Below are positions 33,236 through 42,283 of a stretch of 48,090 nt of DNA, one piece after another. Origin of the DNA: an uncultured Eubacteriales bacterium (GTDB lineage: Bacteria > Bacillota > Clostridia > Oscillospirales > Oscillospiraceae); the NCBI GenBank assembly GCA_900545815.1, contig URAM01000011.1, positions 1 to 48,090 of the forward strand, written 5' to 3'. The notes under the pieces were generated by a model. That model was not told where the DNA came from. It saw only the letters and a program-made list of their open reading frames with translations, and ran no database searches. Numbering within the stretch: the first letter of the stretch is position 1; every line of letters starts with the position of its first letter. The position numbers and the translations under genes are program-made.

Positions 33236-33315
33236 TCATGCCGTCCTCCTGTCCCCCTCGGGATACACCTGGCTTCCCCAGTTGTAGATTTTCAAAAAAG
33301 AAGGAGGAACAACCC

Positions 33316-36300
33316 ATGACAAAACGGATCGGTTCCCTTCTGTTGGCGCTTATCATGACGATTTCGCTGGCTGTGCCAGCGATGGCAGTCACAGAGACAG
33401 CACAGACAGAAGACCCCACCGCCAGCACTGTGGAGTCCACCGCTTCCACCGATGCTGACACTTCCGCACCCACACCGGATGAGACTCCGGACACTTCGGA
33501 AACAGAGAAAGACACAGACTCCAGAGAAAAAAAGACTGCGGCAAAGAAAGCTGTCGCTACGGCAACTGTTTCGGTACAGTCCGTACAATCTGACCTGGAC
33601 GCTTATTTTGCGGATCTGCCCTTGACAGCAAACGCGCAGGACGGCGCTTCCAACCTGCAATGGTCGGTCAAAGACGGCATCCTGACCTCTCCCAAGGGGT
33701 TTATGCAGTCCACCCGTTCCCTGATCTTGACCGCTACTGCAAACACCCATCTGACCTTTGCGTACAAAGTCTCCACCGAGGCCAAGTACGATACCTTCAC
33801 TTTCACCCACAACACCACAATCGTTGTAAACGGAGCCAGCGGTATCGTGGACTGGACGCTGGTGGAACTGGATGTAACGGCCGGCGACACCCTGACCTTC
33901 TCCTACAAGAAGGACAGCAGCGGCGACAAGAACGACGACTGCGTTTCCCTCCGCAACTTCACCGCTGGCGAAGGCATCCCCATCACCTTCCACGCCAACG
34001 GCGGCACTGGTGACGATTACACCCAGAACATCTACGGCGGTAAGGGCACCCTGAAGGCCAACACCTTCACCTGTGCCGGCAAGGTCTTCGCTGGTTGGGC
34101 GACCTCCACTGACGGCACTGCTGTCTACACCGACCAGGCGTCTGTGACCGTCACCGAAGCACTGGATCTGTACGCCTGCTGGGCAGACGCTTCCATCGTT
34201 ACCTTTGACAACGATGGCAAGACCAGCACCGTCCAGGCGCCCACCGGCGCCCCTATCGGCAGCGCATTGATCCCCAGCGAGGGCACTAAGAAGGGCTACC
34301 AGTTTGACGGCTGGTTCCACGGCGACACCCAGCTGACGGCGGAGACGGTCATCACCGAGGACATCACCTTCACCGCCAAGTGGACGCCCATCATCTACAC
34401 CATCGCCTTTGACCCCAACGGCGGCGAGGGCACCATGGACTCCATTACCGCCACCTATGATCAGGAAGTCACCCTGCCTGAGTGTACCTTCACCCGTGCC
34501 GGTTATGATTTCGATGGTTGGGACAAAACAGCTACAAAGAACCTGACCGATAAGCAAGGCGGCAAGGTCACTCTGCGCGCCACCTGGAAGGGTCAGGCCG
34601 TTCCGGTCACCATCGACCTCAACTATGAAGGTGCTGCCCCCACTCATAGAACTTGCGTTGTAGGACAGAACTACAACTACCTCCGCCAGGAAGACGGCAG
34701 TTTCAAGTTCTCCGCCATCCCAGACCCCACCCGCACCGGCTGGATCTTTGACGGCTGGTATGACGCAGCCCAGGGCGGCACTGAGATCACCAACCAGTAC
34801 AAGTTTGCTGACACCACTCCCATGACCCTCTACGCCCACTGGGTGAAGGGCATCACCGTCCACTTTGACGGCAACGGCTACAAGAGCACCATCAAGGACA
34901 AGACGGTATTGACAGATAAAGTTTACAACAACCTTCCCACCCTGACTGAATACTACTATCCGGACAACCAGGCGCTGGACGGCTGGTACACCGCCAAAGA
35001 GGGCGGCGAACAGGTCACCGCTGACACCAAATTTACCGGTGACGAAGTGACCCTGTACGCCCATTGGCGAGACTATCAGTACATCGTCAAGTTCAACATC
35101 AAGTACAGCGACAGGGTCACCGTGACCGGCACCATGGCAGACTTCCCCGCCCCCTTCGGCAAGGACGTCACTCTGCCTAAGTGCGCCTTCACCCGTGAGG
35201 GTTATCGCTTCGCAGGCTGGGCTACCAGCAGCTACGGCAGCACGGCAGCCTATGCCGATGAGGGGACTGTAAACCGCATCTTTGATGACGATGACTGGGA
35301 CGGCAGCGAGGACGGCGAGATCTTCAACCTATACGCCCTCTGGGAGGAGACCGTTTTCGGCAAGGCATACAAAGCCATCGCCGCCAAGCTCCCCACAGAC
35401 AATAGCATTCGGGACACCACCGCCCTGGAACTGCCCACCTCCGGTGATGGCTACACTGTCAGCTGGAGCAGCAGCAATACGGACTACCTCACCGACACCG
35501 GCGCAGTCACCCTGCCTGAAACCGGCACCGCTGCTGTGACCCTGACCGCCACCGTTACAGAAACGGCAACCAACCAGACCCAGACCAAGGACTACACCCT
35601 GACCCTATACTCCCTGCGTCAGACGGAGACGGAAAACGCCCTGAACGCAGCCGTCAAAGCCATGACCGGCAACCTGAACCCCGTCTACGGTACCGACACC
35701 AACCTCATCGACTTCGCCTCCAAAAAGCTGGGCGACAAGCTGGATGGCATCAAGCTGACCATCAAAGAGGACACGACCGGCAACGGCGGCGCCGGCGTCA
35801 GCAAAGACGGCACCATCACCTATTACTTCAACCAGGACAGCCTCAGCGGCAGCGGTGCCTATCTCTACGTCCCCTTCGTGTTGGAGAAGGATGGCATCAC
35901 GGCAGAACAGAAGTGGTACACCAACCTCTCCTGGGACAAGGGCAAGCTCCGCGCCTACTTGGAACAGGAGATCGCAGCGCTGTCCATCCCCACCGAGGAC
36001 GTCAGCGAGCTGTCCCTGCCCCAGGTGCTGAAAAAGGACGGGAACAGCCTGGGTTGGAGCAATCTCACCTGGACCTCCAGTAACGAAAAAGTGGTCAAAG
36101 TGGGCAACGCCTCCGGCTATGACGGCGATTACAAGGTGACCATCTACAAGACCGCCGTCCCCACTCCTGTGACCCTCACCGCCACCCTGAAGTGCAACAG
36201 TGTTGACGGCGTATCTGTCACCAAATCCTTTGACATCATCGTTGCCGCCGGTACCGGCAGCGACACCGTGGAGGAGACCTTGCGGCAGCGGATGGACGCT

Positions 36301-38166
36301 GGCTTTGCAAAGGTCGGCCTGCGCAATTGGGTCACCGGCGCGCAGCTGACCCCCGATGCCGATGGTGTCTACACCGCCACCGAGGACATCCGCATCCCCC
36401 GCACCCGTGACTTCGGCATCGATGGCAAATACTGCCCCGTCTCCATCACCACCAGCGACAATGACGTGCTGGAAGAACCGGATGTGAACAACGCCGCCCG
36501 CATCTGGGTCTATCGGGACGTGCCTGGCGGAACGACCAAGGTGGTCACCATGACCGTCACCATCACCGACAAGGCCAGCGGCGTCTCTGTGTCCCGTTCT
36601 TTCAAGATCAAGGTTCCCGCCCTGACTCAGGAAGAAGTGGACAAAGAGATCGCCCTGATGGAACAAGTCAAAGCCTACTACTTCGACGGCATCAAGGCCA
36701 ACAATCCGGACAAAGACCACGTCACCACCAACCTCCACGCCTTCCGTGAAGCGTACCTGAACGAGCAGGGCGAGTTGACCTGGGTCTATCATGTAGATAA
36801 CATGGTCAACCACGGCATCGTGCCGGTGGACATGGATGGCTGGTATGAGTCGGAACAGTGGAGAACCTTCCGCTCCAGCAATCCCACCATCATCACCCAC
36901 GAAAACCTGCTGGTCACTCAGCCCACTTCCGCCAAGACAGTCACCATCACCAGCTGGCTCTCCAGCGAGACTTTGGGCAGATATGCAGAAAAGCATCCGG
37001 ACAATGTCCAGCTCCAGAAGCTGCACAATCAGGTCGTCTCTGTCTCCGTCATCGTCCCCGGCACCGATGGCAGCGAGACCCCCACGGACGAACGCCAGAC
37101 CTATGCCTTCACCTGCTACGCACCGGACGGCACCCAGCTCATCGACTGCCTGCTCCGAGATCAGCCCGAAGGGATGACCGCTGTTGATGCCGCTCGGAAG
37201 GTGTTGGAAGCCAACGGCTACCAGGTCATCGGCGGCAACTACATCACCGCCATTGTCTCCCCTGATGGCACCAAGTGGAGCGCCGGCGATGACGGCGACC
37301 ACTCCGGCTGGAGCTATCGCATCAACGGCAAGGTGACCGATTCCGCCAACCTGTCCAACGGAGACACCATCGAATTGTTCTATACCAAGGACTACACGCA
37401 GGAAGCAGGTCACACCAACACCCCGACCTCCGTTGCCCGTGCCATCGAAGCCATCGGCACCGTGACCAAGGACAGCGGTGACGCCATCCAGGCCGCCCGT
37501 GCCGCCTATGACCAGCTCACCGATGCTCAGAAGTCCCTCATCGACCAGGCCACCGTAGACAAGCTCACTGCCGCAGAAAAGACCTGGGCAGACCTGAACA
37601 AGCCTGACGAGCCCACCAAGCCGGTGGCCAACGTCATCACCGCCAAATCCGCCGCCAAAGTCACTTCTGGCAAGGCGCAGTCCTTCCAGCTCAACGCAAA
37701 GGCCAAGGGCGGGGCCAAGCTGACCTACCGGTCTGACAACAAGTCTGTGAAGGTGAGCAAGAGCGGCAAGGTGACCATCGCCAAAAACTTTGTGGGCAAA
37801 GCCACCATCACCATCACCGCCGGTGCCACCAAGGATTACACCAAGACCGTCAAACGCATTACCGTGACCGTCAATCCCACCGGCACCACCTTCCGCTCGG
37901 TGTACAATGCCAAGGGTCAGAAGCTGAAGGCATATTGGAAGAAGAACAGCAGCGTCAGCGGCTATCAGCTCCAGTACGGCACCAGCAAGCAGTTCACCAA
38001 CGGCAAAACCGTTACCCTCAAGAGCGCCAACTGCACCGGCGCAGTCCGCACCAAGCTGCGCAAGGGCAAGACCTACTGCGTCCGCATCCGCACCTATAAG
38101 AAGGTGGGCGGCAAGACTTACTATTCCGCTTGGAGCAAGACCAGACAGGTGAAAATTGTGCGCTGA
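33316..38166 (+). CDS. Giant secreted multidomain protein with InlB repeats and a DUF4430 (transcobalamin-like) domain
   Basis: 1616 residues from MTKRIGSLLLALIMTISLAVPAMA, a Sec signal peptide; AAGGAGG precedes the ATG. After a Thr/Ser/Asp-rich stretch and a beta-rich domain (about 95-220) come six InlB B-repeat-like modules (about 222-675, each ending in forms such as LYAHW or LYALW). Ig-like domains follow (about 680-1100). A DUF4430 domain (about 1261-1358) shows GGNYITAIVSPDG, SGWSYRINGKV and NGDTIELFYTKD. Then come a helical segment, a Big-type Ig domain (1437-1520) and a C-terminal Fn3-like domain. There is no LPXTG anchor. DUF4430 is classed as transcobalamin-C-terminal-like, and the gene sits behind a cobalamin riboswitch, so a B12-capturing role is inferred. 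Confidence 0.9.
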   Translation: MTKRIGSLLLALIMTISLAVPAMAVTETAQTEDPTASTVESTASTDADTSAPTPDETPDTSETEKDTDSREKKTAAKKAVATATVSVQSVQSDLDAYFADLPLTANAQDGASNLQWSVKDGILTSPKGFMQSTRSLILTATANTHLTFAYKVSTEAKYDTFTFTHNTTIVVNGASGIVDWTLVELDVTAGDTLTFSYKKDSSGDKNDDCVSLRNFTAGEGIPITFHANGGTGDDYTQNIYGGKGTLKANTFTCAGKVFAGWATSTDGTAVYTDQASVTVTEALDLYACWADASIVTFDNDGKTSTVQAPTGAPIGSALIPSEGTKKGYQFDGWFHGDTQLTAETVITEDITFTAKWTPIIYTIAFDPNGGEGTMDSITATYDQEVTLPECTFTRAGYDFDGWDKTATKNLTDKQGGKVTLRATWKGQAVPVTIDLNYEGAAPTHRTCVVGQNYNYLRQEDGSFKFSAIPDPTRTGWIFDGWYDAAQGGTEITNQYKFADTTPMTLYAHWVKGITVHFDGNGYKSTIKDKTVLTDKVYNNLPTLTEYYYPDNQALDGWYTAKEGGEQVTADTKFTGDEVTLYAHWRDYQYIVKFNIKYSDRVTVTGTMADFPAPFGKDVTLPKCAFTREGYRFAGWATSSYGSTAAYADEGTVNRIFDDDDWDGSEDGEIFNLYALWEETVFGKAYKAIAAKLPTDNSIRDTTALELPTSGDGYTVSWSSSNTDYLTDTGAVTLPETGTAAVTLTATVTETATNQTQTKDYTLTLYSLRQTETENALNAAVKAMTGNLNPVYGTDTNLIDFASKKLGDKLDGIKLTIKEDTTGNGGAGVSKDGTITYYFNQDSLSGSGAYLYVPFVLEKDGITAEQKWYTNLSWDKGKLRAYLEQEIAALSIPTEDVSELSLPQVLKKDGNSLGWSNLTWTSSNEKVVKVGNASGYDGDYKVTIYKTAVPTPVTLTATLKCNSVDGVSVTKSFDIIVAAGTGSDTVEETLRQRMDAGFAKVGLRNWVTGAQLTPDADGVYTATEDIRIPRTRDFGIDGKYCPVSITTSDNDVLEEPDVNNAARIWVYRDVPGGTTKVVTMTVTITDKASGVSVSRSFKIKVPALTQEEVDKEIALMEQVKAYYFDGIKANNPDKDHVTTNLHAFREAYLNEQGELTWVYHVDNMVNHGIVPVDMDGWYESEQWRTFRSSNPTIITHENLLVTQPTSAKTVTITSWLSSETLGRYAEKHPDNVQLQKLHNQVVSVSVIVPGTDGSETPTDERQTYAFTCYAPDGTQLIDCLLRDQPEGMTAVDAARKVLEANGYQVIGGNYITAIVSPDGTKWSAGDDGDHSGWSYRINGKVTDSANLSNGDTIELFYTKDYTQEAGHTNTPTSVARAIEAIGTVTKDSGDAIQAARAAYDQLTDAQKSLIDQATVDKLTAAEKTWADLNKPDEPTKPVANVITAKSAAKVTSGKAQSFQLNAKAKGGAKLTYRSDNKSVKVSKSGKVTIAKNFVGKATITITAGATKDYTKTVKRITVTVNPTGTTFRSVYNAKGQKLKAYWKKNSSVSGYQLQYGTSKQFTNGKTVTLKSANCTGAVRTKLRKGKTYCVRIRTYKKVGGKTYYSAWSKTRQVKIVR

Positions 38167-38192
38167 ATGGTTTTGAAACCAAACAACGAACA

Positions 38193-38236
38193 AATCCCCC
38201 TAATGCAGGAAATAAACATACTGCATTAGGGGGATT
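38193..38236 (+). terminator. Hairpin after the giant protein gene
   Basis: AATCCCCCTAATGCAG (38193-38208) pairs perfectly with CTGCATTAGGGGGATT (38221-38236). The T-tract is interrupted (ATGGTTTG), so it may terminate imperfectly. Confidence 0.7.
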
Positions 38237-38388
38237 ATGGTTTGTTTCGGGTGATGCAATGAAGAATAAAGCCATAGCGTCTCTGCCCAAATCATTCTTT
38301 CGCCATCCTCTCCGCTCTGCGGATAATTTCCCACTCATGGGCAACAATAACATCCGTATCCGCAATATAGATAAGGAGAGAGTGCCAT

Positions 38389-38931
38389 ATGAAAGCTACC
38401 GGTATCGTCCGCCGCATTGACGACCTCGGTCGGGTGGTCATCCCCAAGGAGATCCGCAGAACTATGCGGATTCGAGAGGGCGACCCATTGGAGATCTACA
38501 CGGACAAGGACGGGGAAGTCATCTTCAAAAAATATTCCATGCTGAGTGGACTGAACGAATTTGCCAACCAGATCTGCGAGACCATTCACAAAACCGTCCA
38601 TCAGCCTGCCCTTATCACCGACCGAGACAGCATCATTGCCCTGGCTGGGTTGGTGCGGCGGGAGTGGGTGGAAAAGCCCATTTCCCCCGCTCTGGAAAAC
38701 ATCCTGGAGTCGCGGCAGCTCTATCGGCACCAGACAGGTGCCGCCCCCTTCCTGGTCACGGAGAGCAAATCTGGTCTTTTCGTCTCCCTGGCTGCCCCCA
38801 TCATCGCACAGGGCGATGTGCTGGGCTGTATTCTGCTGGCGGACACCGAAGGGAGTTGGCTCCCCGGCGAGACGGAACGGACTCTGCTGGAAACCATCTC
38901 CGGCTTCTTAGGTCGTCATATGGAAGGGTGA
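38389..38931 (+). CDS. spoVT: Stage V sporulation protein T (AbrB-GAF regulator)
   Basis: 180 residues. The N-terminal AbrB swapped-hairpin DNA-binding domain reads MKATGIVRRIDDLGRVVIPKEIRR, and residues 55-180 form the GAF-like C-terminal domain (LESRQLY, LFVSLAAPIIAQGDVLGCILL). SpoVT controls sigma-G-dependent genes in the forespore of endospore formers. Length and both domains match. AAGGAGAG lies before the ATG. It is a single-gene unit with its own terminator. A confident sigma-G promoter was not found by eye. Its presence supports a spore-forming host. Confidence 0.95.
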   Translation: MKATGIVRRIDDLGRVVIPKEIRRTMRIREGDPLEIYTDKDGEVIFKKYSMLSGLNEFANQICETIHKTVHQPALITDRDSIIALAGLVRREWVEKPISPALENILESRQLYRHQTGAAPFLVTESKSGLFVSLAAPIIAQGDVLGCILLADTEGSWLPGETERTLLETISGFLGRHMEG

Positions 38932-38954
38932 ACAATGTCCCGTAAGACCAGTTT

Positions 38955-38982
38955 CGCCGGGCGTTTGACCCGGCGATTTTTC
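38955..38982 (+). terminator. Intrinsic terminator of spoVT
   Basis: CGCCGGG (38955-38961) pairs with CCCGGCG (38969-38975), followed by ATTTTTC. Confidence 0.88.
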
Positions 38983-39078
38983 TTATTTGACCCATTCCGT
39001 CCATTTATTTTCCAACACATTTAGAGAACCTTCACAATTCTATTCTGTCTATTTTTCGCTTTTACAGCTATTTTTCCC

Positions 39079-39107
39079 TTGACATTGATGGAAGGCACGC
39101 CTATAAT
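39079..39107 (+). promoter_or_regulatory. Strong promoter of the ABC transporter operon
   Basis: Consensus TTGACA (39079-39084), 17-base spacer, consensus TATAAT (39102-39107). The leader holds a direct repeat ACATAAAAGC (39125-39134 and 39141-39150) and ACTTTC/GAAAGT arms (39117, 39161) that could fold together. Confidence 0.92.
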
Positions 39108-39186
39108 GACAATATCACTTTCGTACATAAAAGCGGTGCTACATAAAAGCATCATATTGAGAAAGTAAATAGGAGGAATCACTACC

Positions 39187-40221
39187 ATGAAAAAACAATC
39201 TAAGCTCTTGGCTCTGCTTCTCGCTTGTGCCATGACTTTGGCACTGTCCGCCTGCGGCGGCAACTCTGCCACCACCAGCGCCCCTGCCAGCTCCGCTGCA
39301 CCTGCCGCTTCCGGCTCCGCTGCTGCCACTGGCGACAAGACCTATACCATCGGCATCTGCCAGCTGGTTCAGCACAATGCGCTGGACGCCGCCACCAAGG
39401 GCTTTAAGGATGCTCTGACCGAAAAGCTGGGCGACAAGGTCAAGTTCGACGAACAGAACGCCGCTGGCGACTCCGCCACCTGCGCTACCATCTGCAACCA
39501 GTTCGTCTCCAGCAATGTGGATCTGATCATGGCCAACGCCACTCCTGCCCTGCAGGCTGCCACCGCTGCCACCAACTCCATTCCCATCCTGGGCACCTCC
39601 GTCACCGACTATGGCACCGCACTGTCCATCGCTGATTGGAAGGGCACCACTGGCACCAATGTCACCGGCACCGCCGACCTGGCTCCTCTGGACAAGCAGG
39701 CTGAGATGATCAAGACCCTGTTCCCTGACAAGAAGAACGTGGGTATCCTGTACTGCTCCGCAGAACCCAACTCCAAGTATCAGTCCACCGAGATCACCAA
39801 GTATCTGACTGACGCCGGCTACACCTGCAAGGAATACACCTTCGCCGACAGCAACGACGTAGCAGCCGTCACCAAGACCGCTTGTGACGAGAGCGATGTC
39901 CTGTATGTTCCCACCGACAACACCGCCGCTTCCTGTGCCGAATCCATCAACAACATCGCCGAACCTGCTAAGGTGCCCATCGTCGCTGGCGAAGCTGGCA
40001 TCTGCACCGGCTGCGGCGTGGCAACCCTGTCCATCGACTACTATGACCTGGGTGTTGTCACCGGCAACATGGCATACGAAGTCCTGGTCAATGGCGCTGA
40101 CCCTGCTACTACCGAAATTCAGTTTGCTCCCAAGACTACCTATCAGTATGTGCCGGATCGCTGTGAAAAACTGGGCGTTAAGGTTCCCTCTGACTATGTG
40201 GCTATCGAAGCAGAAAAGTAA
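39187..40221 (+). CDS. ABC transporter substrate-binding lipoprotein (TrpX-like, PF04392 family)
   Basis: 344 residues. The signal peptide ends in the lipobox LSAC (about Cys23), followed by an Ala/Ser-rich linker and a type I periplasmic-binding fold: YTIGICQLVQHNALDAATKGF, VDLIMANATPALQAA, IPILGTSVTDY, NVGILYCSAEPNS, VLYVPTDNTAAS. The family binds tryptophan, tyrosine or related ligands in characterised cases; nothing here fixes the ligand, and no T-box was seen upstream. AGGAGG lies about 10 bases before the ATG. The permease and ATPase follow. Confidence 0.92.
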   Translation: MKKQSKLLALLLACAMTLALSACGGNSATTSAPASSAAPAASGSAAATGDKTYTIGICQLVQHNALDAATKGFKDALTEKLGDKVKFDEQNAAGDSATCATICNQFVSSNVDLIMANATPALQAATAATNSIPILGTSVTDYGTALSIADWKGTTGTNVTGTADLAPLDKQAEMIKTLFPDKKNVGILYCSAEPNSKYQSTEITKYLTDAGYTCKEYTFADSNDVAAVTKTACDESDVLYVPTDNTAASCAESINNIAEPAKVPIVAGEAGICTGCGVATLSIDYYDLGVVTGNMAYEVLVNGADPATTEIQFAPKTTYQYVPDRCEKLGVKVPSDYVAIEAEK

Positions 40222-40314
40222 TCCAAACCCTTTCGCACATTAAAAATCTGCATACTTTTATCCATTCTAGTTGCAGTTTTCTATCTTTTCTCTTTCCTAT
40301 ACACCAAAAGGATC

Positions 40315-40367
40315 GGGGTGCCATGGTTCCATGGCACCCCCATGCCCGTTTTGGCATCTGGGGGTTT
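40315..40367 (+). promoter_or_regulatory. Mutually exclusive hairpins between binding protein and permease
   Basis: Hairpin 1 is GGGGTGCCATGG/CCATGGCACCCC (40315-40340). Hairpin 2 is ACCCCCATGCC/GGCAT(CT)GGGGGT (40336-40365) followed by TTTC. They share the segment 40336-40340, so only one can form. Likely a partial terminator or mRNA stabiliser giving more binding protein than permease. A weak promoter TTGCAT-16-TATTAT (40371-40398) follows. Confidence 0.55.
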
Positions 40368-40428
40368 CTATTGCATTTTTGCCCAGTTCTGTTATTATTG
40401 TCTCAACAACTACTGAGGAGGAACCGTT

Positions 40429-41373
40429 ATGTCTTATCTTGCTTCCCTCAACCCCTTAAATTTGCTGGGCGCTATGCCCGGCAATGTGGCGCAGGGCCTG
40501 ATCTGGGGTCTGATGGCCTTGGGGGTTTATATCACCTTCCGTCTGCTGGACTTTGCTGACCTGACCGTAGACGGCAGCTTCGCCACCGGCGGCGCCGTCA
40601 CCGTGGTGCTCATTCTCCACGGCTGGTCTGTCCCCGCCGCTCTGCTCATCGCCATCCTGGCCGGTCTGGCTGCCGGACTCATCACCGGCCTGCTCCACAC
40701 CCTCTTGGGCATCCCACCCATCCTGGCCGGTATCCTGACCCAGATCGCCCTGTACTCCATCAACCTGAACATCATGGGCATGGCCAACCTGGCCGTCAGC
40801 GTGGATCAGTATCCCCTGCTCCTCTCCTCCCGGAAGATCACCGCTTCCATCCTTATCGCCTTGGTGCTCATCGCCATTGTGATCATGGCGCTCTACTGGT
40901 ACTTCGGCACCGAACAGGGCAGCGCCATCCGTGCCACTGGCTGCAATCCGGCTATGAGTAAGGCACAGGGCATCAACATCAGCGTCACCAAGGTCATCGC
41001 TCTGAGCCTGTCCAACGCCCTTGTGGCTCTGTCCGGCGGCTTTATGGCACAGTATCAGGGGTTTGCCGACATCAACATGGGCCGCGGCGCCATCGTCATC
41101 GGCCTGGCCGCCGTCATCATCGGTGAGGTCATCGGAGAGGCGCTGCTGGGCAAGCATCTGAACTTCTTCGGCAAGCTGACCTTTGTGGTCATTGGCGGCA
41201 TCATCTACTACATCGTGGTGGGCATCGTCCTCTGGCTCAAGCTGCCCTCCAACGACCTGAAGCTGTTCACCGCAGTCATCGTGGCCATTTTCCTGGCAGT
41301 CCCCTACCTCAAAGGCCAATCCAAGTCCTCCTTCAAGAAGGCGGCAAAGAAGGGAGCGCAGCACAATGCTTGA
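40429..41373 (+). CDS. ABC transporter permease (TrpY-like, BPD_transp_2 family)
   Basis: 314 residues with about eight membrane segments. FADLTVDGSFATGGAV, LIWGLMALGVYITFR and GSAIRATGCNPAMSKAQGI are typical of the branched-chain-type permeases that pair with PF04392 binding proteins. Encoded as a single permease, so it probably acts as a homodimer. AGGAGG precedes the ATG at 40429. The gene overlaps the ATPase gene by 8 bases. The C-terminal tail is lysine-rich. Confidence 0.93.
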   Translation: MSYLASLNPLNLLGAMPGNVAQGLIWGLMALGVYITFRLLDFADLTVDGSFATGGAVTVVLILHGWSVPAALLIAILAGLAAGLITGLLHTLLGIPPILAGILTQIALYSINLNIMGMANLAVSVDQYPLLLSSRKITASILIALVLIAIVIMALYWYFGTEQGSAIRATGCNPAMSKAQGINISVTKVIALSLSNALVALSGGFMAQYQGFADINMGRGAIVIGLAAVIIGEVIGEALLGKHLNFFGKLTFVVIGGIIYYIVVGIVLWLKLPSNDLKLFTAVIVAIFLAVPYLKGQSKSSFKKAAKKGAQHNA

Positions 41374-42160
41374 CCTGATCAACATTCACAAGACATTCAA
41401 CCCCGGCACCATCAACGAAAAGGTAGCCCTGGACGGCGTCAACCTCCACCTGGACGATGGGGATTTCTGCACCATCATCGGCGGCAACGGCGCCGGCAAA
41501 TCCACCACCCTGAACGCCGTCGCCGGCGTGTGGCCGGTGGACGAGGGCACCATCCTCATTGATGGCGAAAACGTCACCGGCGTTCCTGAGCACAAGCGAG
41601 CCGCTTACCTGGGGCGTGTGTTCCAGGATCCCATGACCGGCACCGCCGCCATCCTGGGCATTGACGAAAACCTAGCTCTGGCCGCCCGCCGTGGTTCTCG
41701 CCGCGGCCTGAAATGGGGCGTCACCAAGGCGGAACGGGAACACTATCGGGAGCTGCTGAAGGAGCTGGATCTGGGTCTGGAAGACCGTCTGACCGCCAAG
41801 GTCGGTCTGCTCTCCGGCGGCCAGCGTCAGGCACTGACCCTGCTCATGGCCACCCTGCGCAAGCCCAAGCTGCTGCTGCTGGACGAGCATACCGCGGCGC
41901 TGGATCCCAAAACAGCGGAGAAGGTGCTGCACACCACCGACCGCATCATCCGAGATCAAAAGCTGACCGCTATGATGGTCACCCACAACATGAAGGACGC
42001 CATTGCCCACGGCAATCGGCTCATCATGATGCATGAGGGCAAGGTCATCCTGGACATCTCCGGCGAGGACAAGCAGAAGCTGACCGTGCCCGACCTGATG
42101 CACCAGTTCGAGGTGGTCAGTGGCGAAGAATTCGCCAGCGATAAGGCCATTCTCGCCTAA
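41366..42160 (+). CDS. ABC transporter ATP-binding protein (TrpZ-like)
   Basis: 264 residues. Walker A GGNGAGKST, signature LLSGGQRQALTLL, Walker B LLLLDEHTAALD and the H-loop MMVTHNM are intact. It powers the permease encoded just upstream, with which it overlaps by 8 bases. RVFQDPMTGTAA is the Q-loop region common to this subfamily. It ends the operon, followed by a bidirectional terminator at 42248-42282. Confidence 0.95.
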   Translation: MLDLINIHKTFNPGTINEKVALDGVNLHLDDGDFCTIIGGNGAGKSTTLNAVAGVWPVDEGTILIDGENVTGVPEHKRAAYLGRVFQDPMTGTAAILGIDENLALAARRGSRRGLKWGVTKAEREHYRELLKELDLGLEDRLTAKVGLLSGGQRQALTLLMATLRKPKLLLLDEHTAALDPKTAEKVLHTTDRIIRDQKLTAMMVTHNMKDAIAHGNRLIMMHEGKVILDISGEDKQKLTVPDLMHQFEVVSGEEFASDKAILA

Positions 42161-42247
42161 CTTCCTTTTTCTCGAAAAAAAGGAAGCAAAAAAGCTCTAC
42201 GGCGCTGTGCGATCGTTCCACGCAAGAATCTACCTCAACACAGTATA

Positions 42248-42282
42248 AAAACTGCCTCGGAATCCCCTTCCGAGGCAGTTTT
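42248..42282. terminator. Bidirectional terminator between convergent genes
   Basis: AAAACTGCCTCGGAA (42248-42262) pairs perfectly with TTCCGAGGCAGTTTT (42268-42282). It serves the plus-strand transporter operon and the minus-strand hydrolase. Confidence 0.92.
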
Positions 42283-42283
42283 C

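Noticed and set aside
35605..38193. 862-codon open frame antisense to the giant secreted protein
   Set aside because: It is the complement of a high-GC coding region with biased third positions. It has no recognisable domains or ribosome site, while the plus strand has a signal peptide and clear domains.
38240..38388. Sigma-G promoter for spoVT
   Set aside because: No pair of -35 and -10 elements with correct spacing could be found by eye.
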